A DNA stretch of 64,000 nucleotides from contig NZ_JABBFZ010000001.1 in the NCBI RefSeq assembly GCF_012927125.1, positions 124,001-188,000 on the forward strand, written 5' to 3'. The notes under the pieces were generated by a model that was not told the origin of the DNA, ran no database searches, and was given only the letters and a program-made list of their open reading frames with translations. A program made the position numbers and the translations under genes. How positions within the stretch are numbered: position 1 is the stretch's first letter; each line of letters opens with the position of its first letter. The DNA comes from Paraburkholderia antibiotica (GTDB lineage Bacteria; Pseudomonadota; Gammaproteobacteria; Burkholderiales; Burkholderiaceae). Shown here piece after piece: positions 27,451-36,917 of the stretch.

Positions 27451-28602
27451 TCATTTCGAAACGGTGGGGGACACGGGGTCGGTCCCGGGTATGGCCGACG
27501 GCGCGAAGCGCGCGAGAATCCGCAGATCGTCGCCGATTCGCTCGACCGTGTGGAAGTTCAGTTTCACGCGATCCGCGAGCAACTCCGGCGCGGCCAGATT
27601 GAACATGCTCATCGACTCGATACCGAGCAGGCTCGGCGCGAGATAGACGAGCAGTTCATCAACGCAACCTTCGCGCAGCAGCGAGCCGTTCAGTTTGTAA
27701 CCGGCTTCGACGTGCAACTCGTTCACGTTGCGCTTGCCGAGTTCGTTCAGGAGGCGCGGCAGATCGACCTTGCCGGCCGGGTTCGGCAGCGGCACGATTT
27801 CGGCGCCGCGCTCGCGCAGCGCGCTCGCGCGCTCTTCGAGACGCGCATCCAGATTGCCGCAGAAAATCAGCGTCGGCGCGCCAACGAGAATCTGCGCGTC
27901 GAGCGGCACGTCCAGCCGACTATCGATCAGCACGCGTTGCGGCTGGCGCGGCGTGTCGATCGCGCGCACCGTCATGCGCGGATCGTCTTCGCGCACGGTG
28001 CCGATGCCGGTCAGGATCGCCGACGCGCGCGCGCGCCACGCATGGCCATCGGCGCGCGCGGCGGCGCTGGTGATCCACTGGCTTTCGCCCGATGGCAAAC
28101 CGGTGCGGCCATCGAGCGAGGCCGCCACTTTCATTCGTACCCACGGCCGGCCGCGCGTCATGCGCGACACGAAGCCGATGTTCAGCTCCTGCGCTTCGTT
28201 GGCGAGCAGCCCGCAGCGCACTTCGATGCCGGCATCGCGCAGCATCGCGAGACCGCGCCCGGACACCTGCGGATTGGGGTCTTCCATCGCCGCGATCACG
28301 CGGCCGATCTGCGCTTCGATCAGCGCGTTCGCGCACGGCGGCGTGCGGCCGAAGTGGCTGCACGGTTCGAGCGTCACATAGGCGGTCGCGCCGCGCAGAT
28401 CGTGGCCGCGCGAGCGCGCGTCCTTCAGCGCGCGCACCTCGGCGTGATCCTGGCCGGCCGGCTGCGTGTAGCCTTCGCCGATCACCTCGCCGTTCCTGAC
28501 GAGCACGCAACCGACGCGCGGGTTCGGATCGGTCGTGTACATGCCGCGCTTCGCAAGCGCGAGCGCGCGTTCCATATGGACGAAATCGGTTTGCGAGAAC
28601 AT
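27451..28602 (-). CDS. ribD: Bifunctional diaminohydroxyphosphoribosylaminopyrimidine deaminase / 5-amino-6-(5-phosphoribosylamino)uracil reductase
   Basis: Carries out the deamination and side-chain reduction steps of riboflavin synthesis. Residues 1-145 form the zinc deaminase with DHAEVRAL and PCSHFGRTPPC (His, Glu, two Cys). Residues 150-370 form the NADPH-dependent reductase with MKVAASLDGRTGLPSGES and LHVEAGYKLNGSLL. The 383-residue length is standard. It starts at ATG 28602 and is followed by ribE. Confidence 0.97.
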   Translation of the reverse strand: MFSQTDFVHMERALALAKRGMYTTDPNPRVGCVLVRNGEVIGEGYTQPAGQDHAEVRALKDARSRGHDLRGATAYVTLEPCSHFGRTPPCANALIEAQIGRVIAAMEDPNPQVSGRGLAMLRDAGIEVRCGLLANEAQELNIGFVSRMTRGRPWVRMKVAASLDGRTGLPSGESQWITSAAARADGHAWRARASAILTGIGTVREDDPRMTVRAIDTPRQPQRVLIDSRLDVPLDAQILVGAPTLIFCGNLDARLEERASALRERGAEIVPLPNPAGKVDLPRLLNELGKRNVNELHVEAGYKLNGSLLREGCVDELLVYLAPSLLGIESMSMFNLAAPELLADRVKLNFHTVERIGDDLRILARFAPSAIPGTDPVSPTVSK

Positions 28603-28725
28603 CGGTGTCCGTTGACTGCGGTAACTGGGTCGTGCGGGTTGCGGGTGAGACGTGTGGGCCTGAGCGAGGTCCCCGCTCGAAGCTTCGTGCGAAGCCTGCG
28701 GCGGGGCTTTGCTTCAGGTCCGGAT

Positions 28726-30009
28726 TCAGCCCTTCAGCGAGGCGAACACGCCGCGCGCGGCGTCGATCGTCGCGTCGATTATCGCGTCGTCGTGCGCGCT
28801 CGACACGAAGCCTGCCTCATACGCGGACGGCGCGAAATAGACGCCGGCGTCGAGCATCTTGTGGAAGAACGCGTTAAAGCGCGGCACATCGCTTTGCGTG
28901 ACCTCGGCGAAGCTCGTCGGGATCGATTCGCGGAAGTAAATGCCGAACATGCCGCCGAGCGAATCGGCCGCGAACGGCACGCCGGCTTCGCGCGCTGCCT
29001 GCGCGAGACCTTGCGCGAGACGCGCGGTGCGTGCGGCGAGCGTGTCGTAGAAGCCGGGCGCCTGGATCAGCTGGAGTGTTTTCAGGCCGGCCGCGACCGC
29101 GATCGGATTACCCGACAGCGTGCCCGCCTGATAGACGCCGCCGAGCGGCGCGAGATGGGCCATGATGTCGCGCCGGCCGCCGAACGCTGCCGCCGGCATG
29201 CCGCCGCCGATCACCTTGCCGAGGCAGGTGAGGTCGGGCGTGATGCCGTACAGTTGCTGCGCGCCGCCGAGCGCGACGCGGAAGCCGCACATCACTTCGT
29301 CGAAGATCAGCACCGCGCCGTACTCGCTGCACAGACGGCGCAGCGCCTGCAGGAATTCCGGCGTCGCGCGCACGAGGTTCATGTTGCCCGCGACCGGCTC
29401 GACGATCACCGACGCGATCTCGTTGCCGAACGCCTTGAACGCTTCTTCGAGCGCGGCGACGTTGTTGTATTCGAGCACCGTGGTGTGCTTCGCGATATCG
29501 ATCGGCACGCCCGCCGAGGTCGGATTGCCGAACGTCAGCAGACCCGAGCCGGCCTTGACCAGCAGGCTGTCCGCGTGGCCGTGATAGCAGCCCTCGAACT
29601 TGACGATGCGGCTGCGGTTCGTGAAGCCGCGCGCGAGACGCAGCGCGCTCATCGTCGCCTCGGTGCCGCTCGACACCATGCGCACCTGTTCGATCGACGG
29701 CACCAGCTTGCAGATTTCCTCGGCGATCTCGACTTCCGATTCGGTCGGCGCGCCGAACGAGAAGCCGTTCGCGAGCACACGCTGCACCGCTTCGAGCACT
29801 TCCGGATGAACGTGGCCGAGGATCATCGGGCCCCACGAGCCGATGTAGTCGGTATAGCGCTGGCCGTCGGCGTCCCAGAAGTACGGGCCTTGCGCGCGCT
29901 CGATGAAGCGCGGCGTGCCGCCGACGGAGCGGAAGGCGCGCACTGGCGAGTTCACGCCGCCGGGAATGGTGCGTTGCGCGCGTTCGAAAAGGGTTTCGTT
30001 TCTGGACAT
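28726..30009 (-). CDS. hemL: Glutamate-1-semialdehyde 2,1-aminomutase HemL
   Basis: A PLP enzyme making 5-aminolevulinate from glutamate-1-semialdehyde in the C5 haem route. From [11 protein letters not shown] at 30009 it is 427 residues, as expected. Key segments are [25 protein letters not shown], the serine/threonine phosphate-binding [25 protein letters not shown] and the Schiff-base lysine in [17 protein letters not shown]. The longer open frame to 30327 is not used. Confidence 0.97.
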   Translation of the reverse strand: MSRNETLFERAQRTIPGGVNSPVRAFRSVGGTPRFIERAQGPYFWDADGQRYTDYIGSWGPMILGHVHPEVLEAVQRVLANGFSFGAPTESEVEIAEEICKLVPSIEQVRMVSSGTEATMSALRLARGFTNRSRIVKFEGCYHGHADSLLVKAGSGLLTFGNPTSAGVPIDIAKHTTVLEYNNVAALEEAFKAFGNEIASVIVEPVAGNMNLVRATPEFLQALRRLCSEYGAVLIFDEVMCGFRVALGGAQQLYGITPDLTCLGKVIGGGMPAAAFGGRRDIMAHLAPLGGVYQAGTLSGNPIAVAAGLKTLQLIQAPGFYDTLAARTARLAQGLAQAAREAGVPFAADSLGGMFGIYFRESIPTSFAEVTQSDVPRFNAFFHKMLDAGVYFAPSAYEAGFVSSAHDDAIIDATIDAARGVFASLKG

Positions 30010-30193
30010 GGCGATGGCTGAAATAGGGGTTGCGTCGCGGCGCAAACGGCCTGGGGCGATTCCCACGGGCGATCCGCGCGACGCTGGGATAGATCGAGAA
30101 ATTGTACCGGAGTCGGCGTCGGCGGGCGGCGCGGGCGGGCTTTTGCCGCGCCGTGCCGGTGAACGCGCTGCGGCCGTGGTGCGGGTGTTTTGC

Positions 30194-30868
30194 CTAACTT
30201 TCCGGTGTGGCTTTCGGTGGCGTTTTACGGGTTGCGTTCCGGCTTCGCGATGGCCTGACGGGCGCCGCCGCGTTGGTCGCGACAGGCTTTGCGGCGATGG
30301 CGGTGGCAGTTGTGGCGGCGGTGCCAACAGCGGCGAGATTCGCCGCGGCCTTCTGCGCCGCCGCGATGTGCGCGGTGACCTTGGTCGAGCGCGCGGGACC
30401 GTTCGGCGGCGCGTCGAGCCTCGGCGGCTTGCGCTTGCCGGTCAGCTCGGCCCAGCGCTTTTCCAGCGCGCCCTCGGCGATCGGCTTGATGATGGTGCCC
30501 GAGCTTTGCGCATCCCACGTCTGCACCGAGAACGGATGCACGCGCAACTGTTCGCGCGCAATCACCGGCGCCTGATGCGCATCGACGAGCCAGTCGTACA
30601 CGAAGTCGATGCACAGGCGATAGCCGCGTTTGGTCGACGCGTCGGGGACTTCGTACGGCGCGCGCGTTACGTAGCCGGAGCCGAAGATGCCTTTCGGTTC
30701 CTGAGCCACGCGATGCAGGAACACCCGGTCGCCGGGCAGGATCCCACGCGCGAAGCCGCAGCCCCACACGTCCGCCACGGCCTCGCCGACGGCAACGCGT
30801 TTTGCGATGTCGGGCAGTTCGGGCCATGGCCACTTCTTCGGGCTCCAGATCAGCAGAAAGGCGGTCAT
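30194..30868 (-). CDS. EVE (PUA-like) domain protein with Ala/Pro-rich tail
   Basis: 224 residues. Residues 1-145 resemble the EVE fold: [20 protein letters not shown] at the start (the typical FLLxWNPxxWxW opening), a middle [19 protein letters not shown], and [15 protein letters not shown]-like domains bind modified bases in nucleic acids and often sit in McrBC-type or other defence proteins. The last 75 residues are low-complexity Ala/Lys/Pro, with no nuclease motif. It stands alone, so a defence role is only a possibility. Confidence 0.75.
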   Translation of the reverse strand: MTAFLLIWSPKKWPWPELPDIAKRVAVGEAVADVWGCGFARGILPGDRVFLHRVAQEPKGIFGSGYVTRAPYEVPDASTKRGYRLCIDFVYDWLVDAHQAPVIAREQLRVHPFSVQTWDAQSSGTIIKPIAEGALEKRWAELTGKRKPPRLDAPPNGPARSTKVTAHIAAAQKAAANLAAVGTAATTATAIAAKPVATNAAAPVRPSRSRNATRKTPPKATPES

Positions 30869-31254
30869 CGCAGGCTCGTGACGAGGTCAGGGGGAGGGTG
30901 TTGCACGGTGTTTGGTGCGGTGGCGCATGCCGACGCATGCCCCGGCTATGCAGGCGGCAGCTTAACCGATCGGCAGCGCGCATGCCGCACGGTAGGGGCA
31001 CCGTAGAGGCGCGGCATGCGATGGGGCGACATCGCGCGAACGTGGCGGCGATGGCTGCCATGCTCGATTACCGCGTGATTCCCGCGCGATGACCGCCGCG
31101 CCCACGGCTTGGGCTGTCGTGGATCGCCCACGTTGCCGCGTGCCGGCGCGGTCTGCCGGAGAACCGTCGCGTACAATCGAGCCCTCAAGTCGTTGCTGCC
31201 CCGCTTTTACCGTTCCGCTGCCGATGCCGGCGCGGCGTTTCATCCGGATTCCCC
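30869..31254. other. Intergenic region between divergent genes
   Basis: About 385 bases. A TACAAT hexamer at 31172-31177 could be a -10 for the efflux gene, but no good -35 is seen. Nothing else recognised. Confidence 0.4.
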
Positions 31255-32472
31255 ATGTCTCACGTCGCTAAACGCCGACCCGATGGCCGGCTGATTCTGT
31301 TGCTCGGTGCGCTGGCCGCCTGCGGACCGATTTCCATCGATATGTACCTGCCGAGCCTGCCGACCATCGCGCAGGCCTTTGCGGTCGGTACCGGCGCCGC
31401 GCAGTCGACGCTCACCAGCTTCATGTTCGGCTTTTCGATCGGCATGCTGCTCTACGGTCCGCTGTCGGATACCTATGGACGCCGGCCGATTCTGCTCGGC
31501 GGCATCGTGATGTATGCGCTGGCGAGCATCGCATGCGCGATGTCGTTCTCGATCGGCTCGCTGGTCGGATTTCGCTTTATCCAGGCGCTGGGCGCGGGCG
31601 CGGCATCGGTGCTCGCCCGAGCGATTGCGCGCGACGCGCACGAGCCGGGCGATGCCGCCCGCGTGCTGTCGATGATCGCGATCGTCACGTCGATCGGCCC
31701 GCTGCTCGCGCCGCTGATCGGCGGCCAGTTGCTGCTGGTGGGCGGCTGGCGCACCGTGTTCGTCGCGCTGACGCTGTTCGGTTCCGTGTGCGCGGTGATG
31801 GCGTTTCTGAAGGTGCCGGAGACGTGGCCGCGCGAGAAGCGCGCACAGTCGGCGCTGCTGAAGTCGTTCGGCGCGTACGGTACGTTGTTGCGCGATCCGG
31901 TCGCGTGGGGTCACATGCTGTGCGGCGGCATGGCGTTCGCGTCGATGTTCGCGTACATCACCGCGACGCCGTTCGTGTACATCGAGTACTTCCACGTGTC
32001 GGCGCAGCATTACGGCTTTCTGTTCGCGCTGAACATCGTCGGCATCATGGGCGGCAATTATCTGAACACGCGGCTGGTCGGCCGGCTCGGACCGGTGCCG
32101 ATCATCTCGTTCGCGGCGACCGTCAGTTTTGTCGCGTCGCTGTTCGTCTGTCTCGTGTCGCTGACCGGCTGGGGCGGGTTGTGGTCGATCGTGTTCGGCC
32201 TGTTCTTCGTGGTCAGCGTGGTGGGCGTGCTGGGCGCCAATTGCACGACCGATCTGATGCATCGCTATCCGGTCAACGCGGGCGCCGCGGCGGCCGTGTT
32301 CGGCGCGGTGCAGCTCGCGTTCGGCGCGTTGTCGAGCCTGGCGGTCGGGCTGTGGCAGGACGGTTCGCCGAAGGGCATGGGGATCGTGGTGGGGGTGGCG
32401 GGCAGTTTGTGCTTTGTCGGGCGGATGCTGGTGATGCGCTGGCACGGCTCGAAAGCGCCGGCCGCCGCGTGA
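31255..32472 (+). CDS. Bcr/CflA family multidrug efflux MFS transporter
   Basis: A 405-residue inner-membrane H+ antiporter with about 12 hydrophobic segments. The N-terminal ISIDMYLPSLPTIAQAF is the DHA1/Bcr signature, followed by the MFS motif A GPLSDTYGRRPIL between TM2 and TM3 and by RFIQALGAGAASVLARAI. Members export bicyclomycin, chloramphenicol, sulfonamides or dipeptides; the substrate here is unknown. ATG at 31255. Confidence 0.92.
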   Translation: MSHVAKRRPDGRLILLLGALAACGPISIDMYLPSLPTIAQAFAVGTGAAQSTLTSFMFGFSIGMLLYGPLSDTYGRRPILLGGIVMYALASIACAMSFSIGSLVGFRFIQALGAGAASVLARAIARDAHEPGDAARVLSMIAIVTSIGPLLAPLIGGQLLLVGGWRTVFVALTLFGSVCAVMAFLKVPETWPREKRAQSALLKSFGAYGTLLRDPVAWGHMLCGGMAFASMFAYITATPFVYIEYFHVSAQHYGFLFALNIVGIMGGNYLNTRLVGRLGPVPIISFAATVSFVASLFVCLVSLTGWGGLWSIVFGLFFVVSVVGVLGANCTTDLMHRYPVNAGAAAAVFGAVQLAFGALSSLAVGLWQDGSPKGMGIVVGVAGSLCFVGRMLVMRWHGSKAPAAA

Positions 32473-32730
32473 GTGACGCGCGGGCGTTGTCTCGGTAGCG
32501 GTCGATGGCTTCTCTTCGTGGATGCCGTGCGAACACGGCGCAAGGGTACGTGCGAGCGACGTGGAAATGACGTGAGAGCCGATGTGAGACTCGTATGGCG
32601 TTGCCGCGCACCGGCCCGCGCGTGACCTCCCGGCGCGCCTCTACGGAAAACACCTGGTGTTGCGTGCGCGCCACCGTGCGTCACGGATTGCATTGCTATG
32701 ATGAAGTCACTGTTCCTCGGAGCGGCAATC

Positions 32731-32961
32731 ATGGCGATCAAAGACCTGATGAACGGCGAACGGCAACATGCCGCATTCGCCGAAGCGCAACGGCTGGCCG
32801 ACAGCGGCGCTTATTACGATTACACCGACATCGAACACGTCTTGCGCTTTGATCAGGGGCTGACCGATGCCTCGGCTTTGCTCGACAGCCAGTTGATGCA
32901 TCGCGATCTGAATCGTCGTTGTGCGGATGCGCGCGAAAAGCTCGAGATGGTCGACGCGTGA
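32731..32961 (+). CDS. Small conserved-looking hypothetical protein (76 aa)
   Basis: From ATG 32731, after CGGAGCGGCAATC, the product reads MAIKDLMNGERQHAAFAEAQ and continues as a helical, charged protein of 76 residues with no membrane segment. A longer start at 32698 would add a weakly hydrophobic 11-residue lead without a ribosome site. Not recognised. Codon use fits the genome, which supports a real gene. Confidence 0.6.
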   Translation: MAIKDLMNGERQHAAFAEAQRLADSGAYYDYTDIEHVLRFDQGLTDASALLDSQLMHRDLNRRCADAREKLEMVDA

Positions 32962-33085
32962 TGCGCATCGCGTGACGGTACATTGAGGGTGGGAGGAGGG
33001 TGCGCGCGACGTTCGGTGCATGAGTGTTGCGCGCAGGCTCGCACGGCCATAAGCTGCCCGGAGGTGTTCACTTCTGGAGTGGTCG

Positions 33086-33235
33086 ATGACCGATAGCCCG
33101 CACGATCCGCATTTGTCACGTACCTTGCCGCACACTCACAATCCGGCTGCGCTCGCGAAACCCGGTGGTCATTACAGCCACGTCGTGGTGGTGAATGAAG
33201 CGTGGGCGGCGCATGTCTGTAACGCTTCGGATTAA
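33086..33235 (+). pseudogene. Truncated RidA/YjgF-like gene (N-terminal fragment)
   Basis: ATG at 33086 after a GGAG site opens 49 residues: MTDSPHDPHLSRTLPHTHN, then AALAKPGGHYSHVVVVNE. The PGGHYSHxVVVN segment is the start of the Rid fold (usually followed by G-F-V-F-VSGQ). Here the homology stops and ten unrelated residues lead to TAA. About two thirds of a Rid protein (~115-130 aa) is missing. The break lies directly at the edge of the Tle1 module, so insertion or recombination at about 33200 probably cut the gene. Confidence 0.55.
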
Positions 33236-33251
33236 CCTTTGGACGTGCGGC

Positions 33252-35093
33252 TCAAACAGTCGCTTCCTCATCCGTTCCGGCCAGTGCGCTTCGTGCGGCA
33301 TCCTTGACCGATGCGGCGTCGTCGCTTGGTGACACCGTCGCCACCGTCTGTTCGCGGGTGTTCTGATAGATGTTGCGATAGCGCAGATAGCCGCCCGTAA
33401 GTCCCTGTGGCTCCATCCTGTTTCGAACGCGAAATCCCGCACGCGAATCGTGCAGATAGTCATCGAAGAACTGTTGCACTGAGGTGGGTACGCTGTCATT
33501 CGTGGTCGCGGCAGCAACTAGTTCGCGGGTTTCACCGCTCACCGGGCGATGGTCCCACGCATACCATGCAACCATGGCAGGTGAGAGTATCTCAAGCATC
33601 GTCGCGGTTCCGGCGGTCTTCAGCGTGGATTGCAGACGTGGGCCAATATCGTGTACTTGCTCGGCCAGGTCGTTTTGCGCCTCGGACAATTGGTCGTGGT
33701 CATCAACCGCCCGCTTCCAGAAAGAGCGGTTTTCCAGATCAAGCCTTGACGGCAACGCCTTACGCCATTGCAGATATTGGTGCGTGTGCTGGCGGATCAT
33801 GTTCAATGTACCGTCCTTGCCCGAGCCGTCCGCGCCAATACCGTTGTCGTGCCAGTACGCCTTGTACTTCGCCAGCAGGTCGGGCGGTATGTCGAACTGC
33901 TTTTTAAGCGCTTCGAATCCCTTGCTGTTGATTTCATCGCGTGATCTCAACGGCACCCCCGCCTTGAACGCTTCGTAATACATGTCGTTTAGTGGAATCT
34001 GGGACAACTGCCCGAGCTTTCCCTGCTCAGTGGGAAGGTAACCACCGCCCACGTCCGAGTGCATGCCGGGATAAGCTACCTGTCGCACGTTGGACGCCAT
34101 CTCCAGCGGAAAGCAGGCGCGCTGCTCGTGCAGCGCAATGAAATGGACGCACTGCTCCACGATTCCCGGGATGGCCTGGGTACCGTCCGCCCACGCCATA
34201 TGTCCATTCACCCCCGGAATCATGTTCGGAACGCCCACCGACGCAACCGTATCGAACAGGCCAAGAAAATACAGGCGCAATGGTACGCCCGCCAGCGTGT
34301 AATAGCCGCCATCATCGCGCTTGAGCAAATCGTTCAGCCAATTCGTAAATGCCCTAGCCTCTGCCGCACCGCGCGAAAAACCCAGCACCGCGACGTTGAT
34401 CGAGGTCACCTGGCGCTGGGCGTTTTTCAGCACCACAGCGAGCTTGTCTTCCCATTTGCGCAGGGCTGCAACACGGCGCTGCTTTTCTAGCATCATGTTC
34501 GCCAGCATTTGTCCTGCCATTGCGCCCGGCATGGCATCGTCGGGCGAGAGGAACGTTTTTCCAGGCGTTGCGCCCGATGGCAGCGCAGGCGCATTGGAGC
34601 TGATGGAGTTGACGAGGGCCTTTGCGTCAGCGTCGGTTAACAACAGCGTCTTGGTAACGTATTCATGCGCGGCATTGAAAACCTGCGTGATACCCCAGTT
34701 GATACGGTCTGCGCCCATATAACCTGCGCCCATGCCGAGTGTATCGCCGCTCTGGTTGTTGTCGCCGACCTTGTCGAAGGGCGTGCCGACGCCTGTGATG
34801 TAGTAGGGGAACAATCCCTCATCGACTTCACGGGGGGCAGCATTGAAAAGGCGGGCAACATTGCTGTGCTTGTTGTGGGCCTGCTGGGTGCCGGATGTCT
34901 TCGGCTCAGTCCAGTCCTGGTTGTTACCCGTGCCGTCAAAGAACAGAGTGGCATATACCTGTCCCTGGCATTGCCCGGCCTCCTTCCGGTGAATGCACTG
35001 CATCGCAGCGGCCCTTCTGGCCAACTCCTGGGGAGTGAGCTTGCGGTAGCCATCTGCGGGAAGGGGGGCGGGGATCGTGACCGAGTAAGGCAT
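33252..35093 (-). CDS. Type VI-type lipase effector, Tle1 family (DUF2235)
   Basis: 613 residues. An alpha/beta-hydrolase of the Tle1/DUF2235 type: FFDGTGNNQDW at about 51-61, the nucleophile elbow GFSRGAAEAR with Ser240, the acid in LFDTVASVGVPN (Asp281) and the base in MHSDVGGGY (His345). Known Tle1 proteins are phospholipases delivered by type VI secretion into rival cells. No signal peptide. AAGGACAATCCAG precedes the ATG. The lipoprotein gene just upstream on the same strand is the probable immunity partner. No VgrG, PAAR or Hcp gene is nearby, so it is an orphan cargo module. Confidence 0.88.
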   Translation of the reverse strand: MPYSVTIPAPLPADGYRKLTPQELARRAAAMQCIHRKEAGQCQGQVYATLFFDGTGNNQDWTEPKTSGTQQAHNKHSNVARLFNAAPREVDEGLFPYYITGVGTPFDKVGDNNQSGDTLGMGAGYMGADRINWGITQVFNAAHEYVTKTLLLTDADAKALVNSISSNAPALPSGATPGKTFLSPDDAMPGAMAGQMLANMMLEKQRRVAALRKWEDKLAVVLKNAQRQVTSINVAVLGFSRGAAEARAFTNWLNDLLKRDDGGYYTLAGVPLRLYFLGLFDTVASVGVPNMIPGVNGHMAWADGTQAIPGIVEQCVHFIALHEQRACFPLEMASNVRQVAYPGMHSDVGGGYLPTEQGKLGQLSQIPLNDMYYEAFKAGVPLRSRDEINSKGFEALKKQFDIPPDLLAKYKAYWHDNGIGADGSGKDGTLNMIRQHTHQYLQWRKALPSRLDLENRSFWKRAVDDHDQLSEAQNDLAEQVHDIGPRLQSTLKTAGTATMLEILSPAMVAWYAWDHRPVSGETRELVAAATTNDSVPTSVQQFFDDYLHDSRAGFRVRNRMEPQGLTGGYLRYRNIYQNTREQTVATVSPSDDAASVKDAARSALAGTDEEATV

Positions 35094-35116
35094 CTGGATT
35101 GTCCTTTTTGTTGACT

Positions 35117-35581
35117 TTACATCTTTGCTTCGTCGCCCTTCAGCGGGTAATTGGTGTGCCCGAGGTCATACATCGTGACGAACACCTTGATTAGCCCGTC
35201 GCGCAGAAAATGCACAGCAAACATGCCGCTCTCATCGGGTGTGTACGGGGGGACGGCAACAACGCGGCTTTGCGGGTGCTCGTTGTACGTATCCGTCCAG
35301 GTCACGGTCACGGTTAGGCCGGGCGTGTATTTAGCCGGTAGGGATACGCAGCAGGCAGAGCCCCCTTCTTCGTGCCTGGCGAGAAACGAGCCACCCTGGC
35401 CATTGACGGAAAAGCTGCCGATGGAGTTATCGGTATGGTTGTAGCCCACAACGTCCAGTCCCATTGTCTCGGTGCTGGATACGGGGTGGCTGTCATCGTT
35501 ATTGGCCCCGGCATGGCAACCGGAAAGCAAGGCGCTCAGCACGAGCGCCAGTCCGAAGGCAAGTTTTCTTGGTGTTGTCAT
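35117..35581 (-). CDS. DUF3304 lipoprotein, probable Tle1 immunity protein
   Basis: 154 residues with a lipoprotein signal: a basic start, a hydrophobic core and lipobox LLSGC with Cys22. The mature part (LDVVGYNHTDNSIGSFSVNG, GGSACCVSLP, YDLGHTNYPL) matches the DUF3304 pattern, including the paired Cys. DUF3304 lipoproteins commonly accompany Tle-type lipases, and periplasmic lipoproteins are the known immunity form for these effectors. It ends 23 bases before the effector start, the usual immunity-effector coupling. Confidence 0.78.
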   Translation of the reverse strand: MTTPRKLAFGLALVLSALLSGCHAGANNDDSHPVSSTETMGLDVVGYNHTDNSIGSFSVNGQGGSFLARHEEGGSACCVSLPAKYTPGLTVTVTWTDTYNEHPQSRVVAVPPYTPDESGMFAVHFLRDGLIKVFVTMYDLGHTNYPLKGDEAKM

Positions 35582-35888
35582 TGGTGCTTAACTGCCGTTC
35601 TGTATGAAGTGCGCCGCTCCGCTGTGGCTAATCGGAGAGCGGACGCATCAAAAGCAATCGAGTAAAGCAAATCATCTGAACAATGTCCATGATTCGGAAC
35701 ATTGGTTGACGATGTTTAACAGGCAGACCCAAAGCCAGCCTTGGGGAGGGAGACCAGTCTGCTTTCGACGGGGGATGACTGATTTGCTGGCAGGGTAACG
35801 TCGGGTGCGCGTCGTGGTGCCGACGCGCACCGCCAATGACGGGATGCCATCTGCCGTGCGCCGCGCTTTTTATGGGCGGAAGAATTGC
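35582..35888. other. Non-coding stretch inside the accessory patch
   Basis: About 300 bases upstream of the lipoprotein gene. Probably its promoter region and decayed mobile DNA. No gene or repeat seen. Confidence 0.4.
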
Positions 35889-36176
35889 TTAGGTCGTTCC
35901 GATTTCGTCTGCTTCGTTGCGGCCGTTCGTGAGCGGGTTGGCGAACAGAATGTCGTCGTCATTGCAGGTTTCAGTGCAAACCGACGGGCGACCATAGGCG
36001 CGGTCCAGAATCGTGCAAGCGGCGCTCAGCCGCGTTCCTTCGTTGGCGCATTGCATGAGTTCGACCAACACGCGGATGGCGGCGGGGCCGTGCTCTCTCG
36101 CGGGTTCCCTAACCCTCGCGGTCGCGTTGTTCGGCGTTCATTTCTGGCGTCCGCCTGTCTTGTGTCCGATTGCCAT
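35889..36176 (-). pseudogene. Phage-type small gene broken by an in-frame TGA
   Basis: From ATG 36176 (after AGAGGAAGCGGGCT) the frame reads MAIGHKTGGRQK, then TGA at 36138-36140, then TPNNATARVREPAREHG and on to ILDRAYGRP and a normal stop at 35889. The GGRQK-G-TPNKATA start is characteristic of a small mobile-element protein family; the stop replaces the conserved Gly (a GGA to TGA change would do it). Everything else stays in frame for about 95 codons. A decayed gene is the simplest view. Confidence 0.6.
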
Positions 36177-36199
36177 AGCCCGCTTCCTCTATCCGCTTC

Positions 36200-36742
36200 T
36201 TAATGGCGTCCTTCGCTCTTGCCGCTGGCCTGTGTGACCGCCAGCCAGGCATTGACGGCGGCGAGCCTTCGCGCATAGCGCGGATGTTCGGCATTCAGGT
36301 AGTCAGGAGTATCACTCGCACCGGGATAGAAGAATCCCGTTGTTACGCCCAGCGACGCGAGCCACGTTTTCAGGGTTTCAACATCGACGGTCGTCCGCTG
36401 AGCGTCGATTTCGCCTACGGGGTCCCAATAACCTTCGGATTCATCGTTGACGTATCGAATATGAGTGTACTTACCCACGTAGACCTTATTGGCGGTCAGC
36501 GTTCCCCGTTCCGCTGCGTGCGTCAACGCCTGTAGAACGGCCTTGAACTTTTCCGGGGTCTCGTCCAGGACCTCTTCGCCAGTCTCGAACTCTATGAAGC
36601 TCGCTTGGCGCGGAATGTGGCAAGTTTTTTCGCCGTATTCCTCAGGCCCCTAGACTCGGTTGGGCCGGATGCCGCAAATCAACGCCGCCGCGCCCGCAAG
36701 CGAAAACGTATCGGCGGTCCTGCATAGATCGGACTCGTCCAT
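36200..36742 (-). pseudogene. Phage-type hypothetical gene broken by an in-frame TAG
   Basis: ATG 36742 follows GGGGGACTCATT and opens MDESDLCRTADTFSLAGAAA...; a TAG at 36650-36652 stops it at codon 31. The same frame then continues without further stops to 36200: GPEEYGEKTCHIPRQ, FETGEEVLDETPEKFKAVLQ, VDVETLKTWLASLG and LNAEHPRYARRLAAVNAWLA. This layout (a short 'xSLxxAAxLIxGxxP' start, then a DNA-modulator-like C-terminus with HPRYxxxLAAxxxAW) is common among hypothetical proteins of Burkholderia phage elements. It lies 24 bases upstream of the TGA-broken gene. Confidence 0.55.
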
Positions 36743-36873
36743 AATGAGTCCCCCGACGGGAAACGTGAATGAGCGGATTCTAGTGGACCGTCGCGGCAAC
36801 GATGCAGGACGCGCCGATGTCTGAAAACGCGTACGAAGGCGGCGAGTTTGTGCGCGATGATGGGCGAAAAAAC

Positions 36874-36909
36874 AAAAAACCCGCAAATATCTAAACTTGC
36901 GGGGTTTTT
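36874..36909 (-). terminator. Terminator downstream of tRNA-Ser
   Basis: CCCGCAA and TTGCGGG form a stem with flanking A- and T-runs. On the minus strand it closes with a T-run a few bases beyond the tRNA-Ser 3' end. Confidence 0.8.
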
Positions 36910-36917
36910 GGGGAGTC

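Larger units (their letters stand above)
33236..36917. mobile_element. Accessory patch / degenerate island next to tRNA-Ser
   Basis: The segment lies between a truncated Rid gene and the 3' end of tRNA-Ser, and has visibly less GC-skewed codon use. It carries an effector-immunity pair and two phage-type genes with nonsense mutations. tRNA 3' ends are standard integration sites. No integrase and no direct repeat of the tRNA end was found at the far side, so the left boundary is inferred from the Rid truncation. Confidence 0.45.

Noticed and set aside
27550..30021. An 823-codon plus-strand open frame across ribD and hemL
   Set aside because: It lies entirely antisense to well-supported genes and has the Arg/Ala/His bias typical of shadow frames.
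33200..33260. Direct repeat of the tRNA-Ser 3' end as left attachment site of the 33-37 kb patch
   Set aside because: No matching sequence was found near the Rid truncation, so tRNA-Ser integration is suggested only by position and content.
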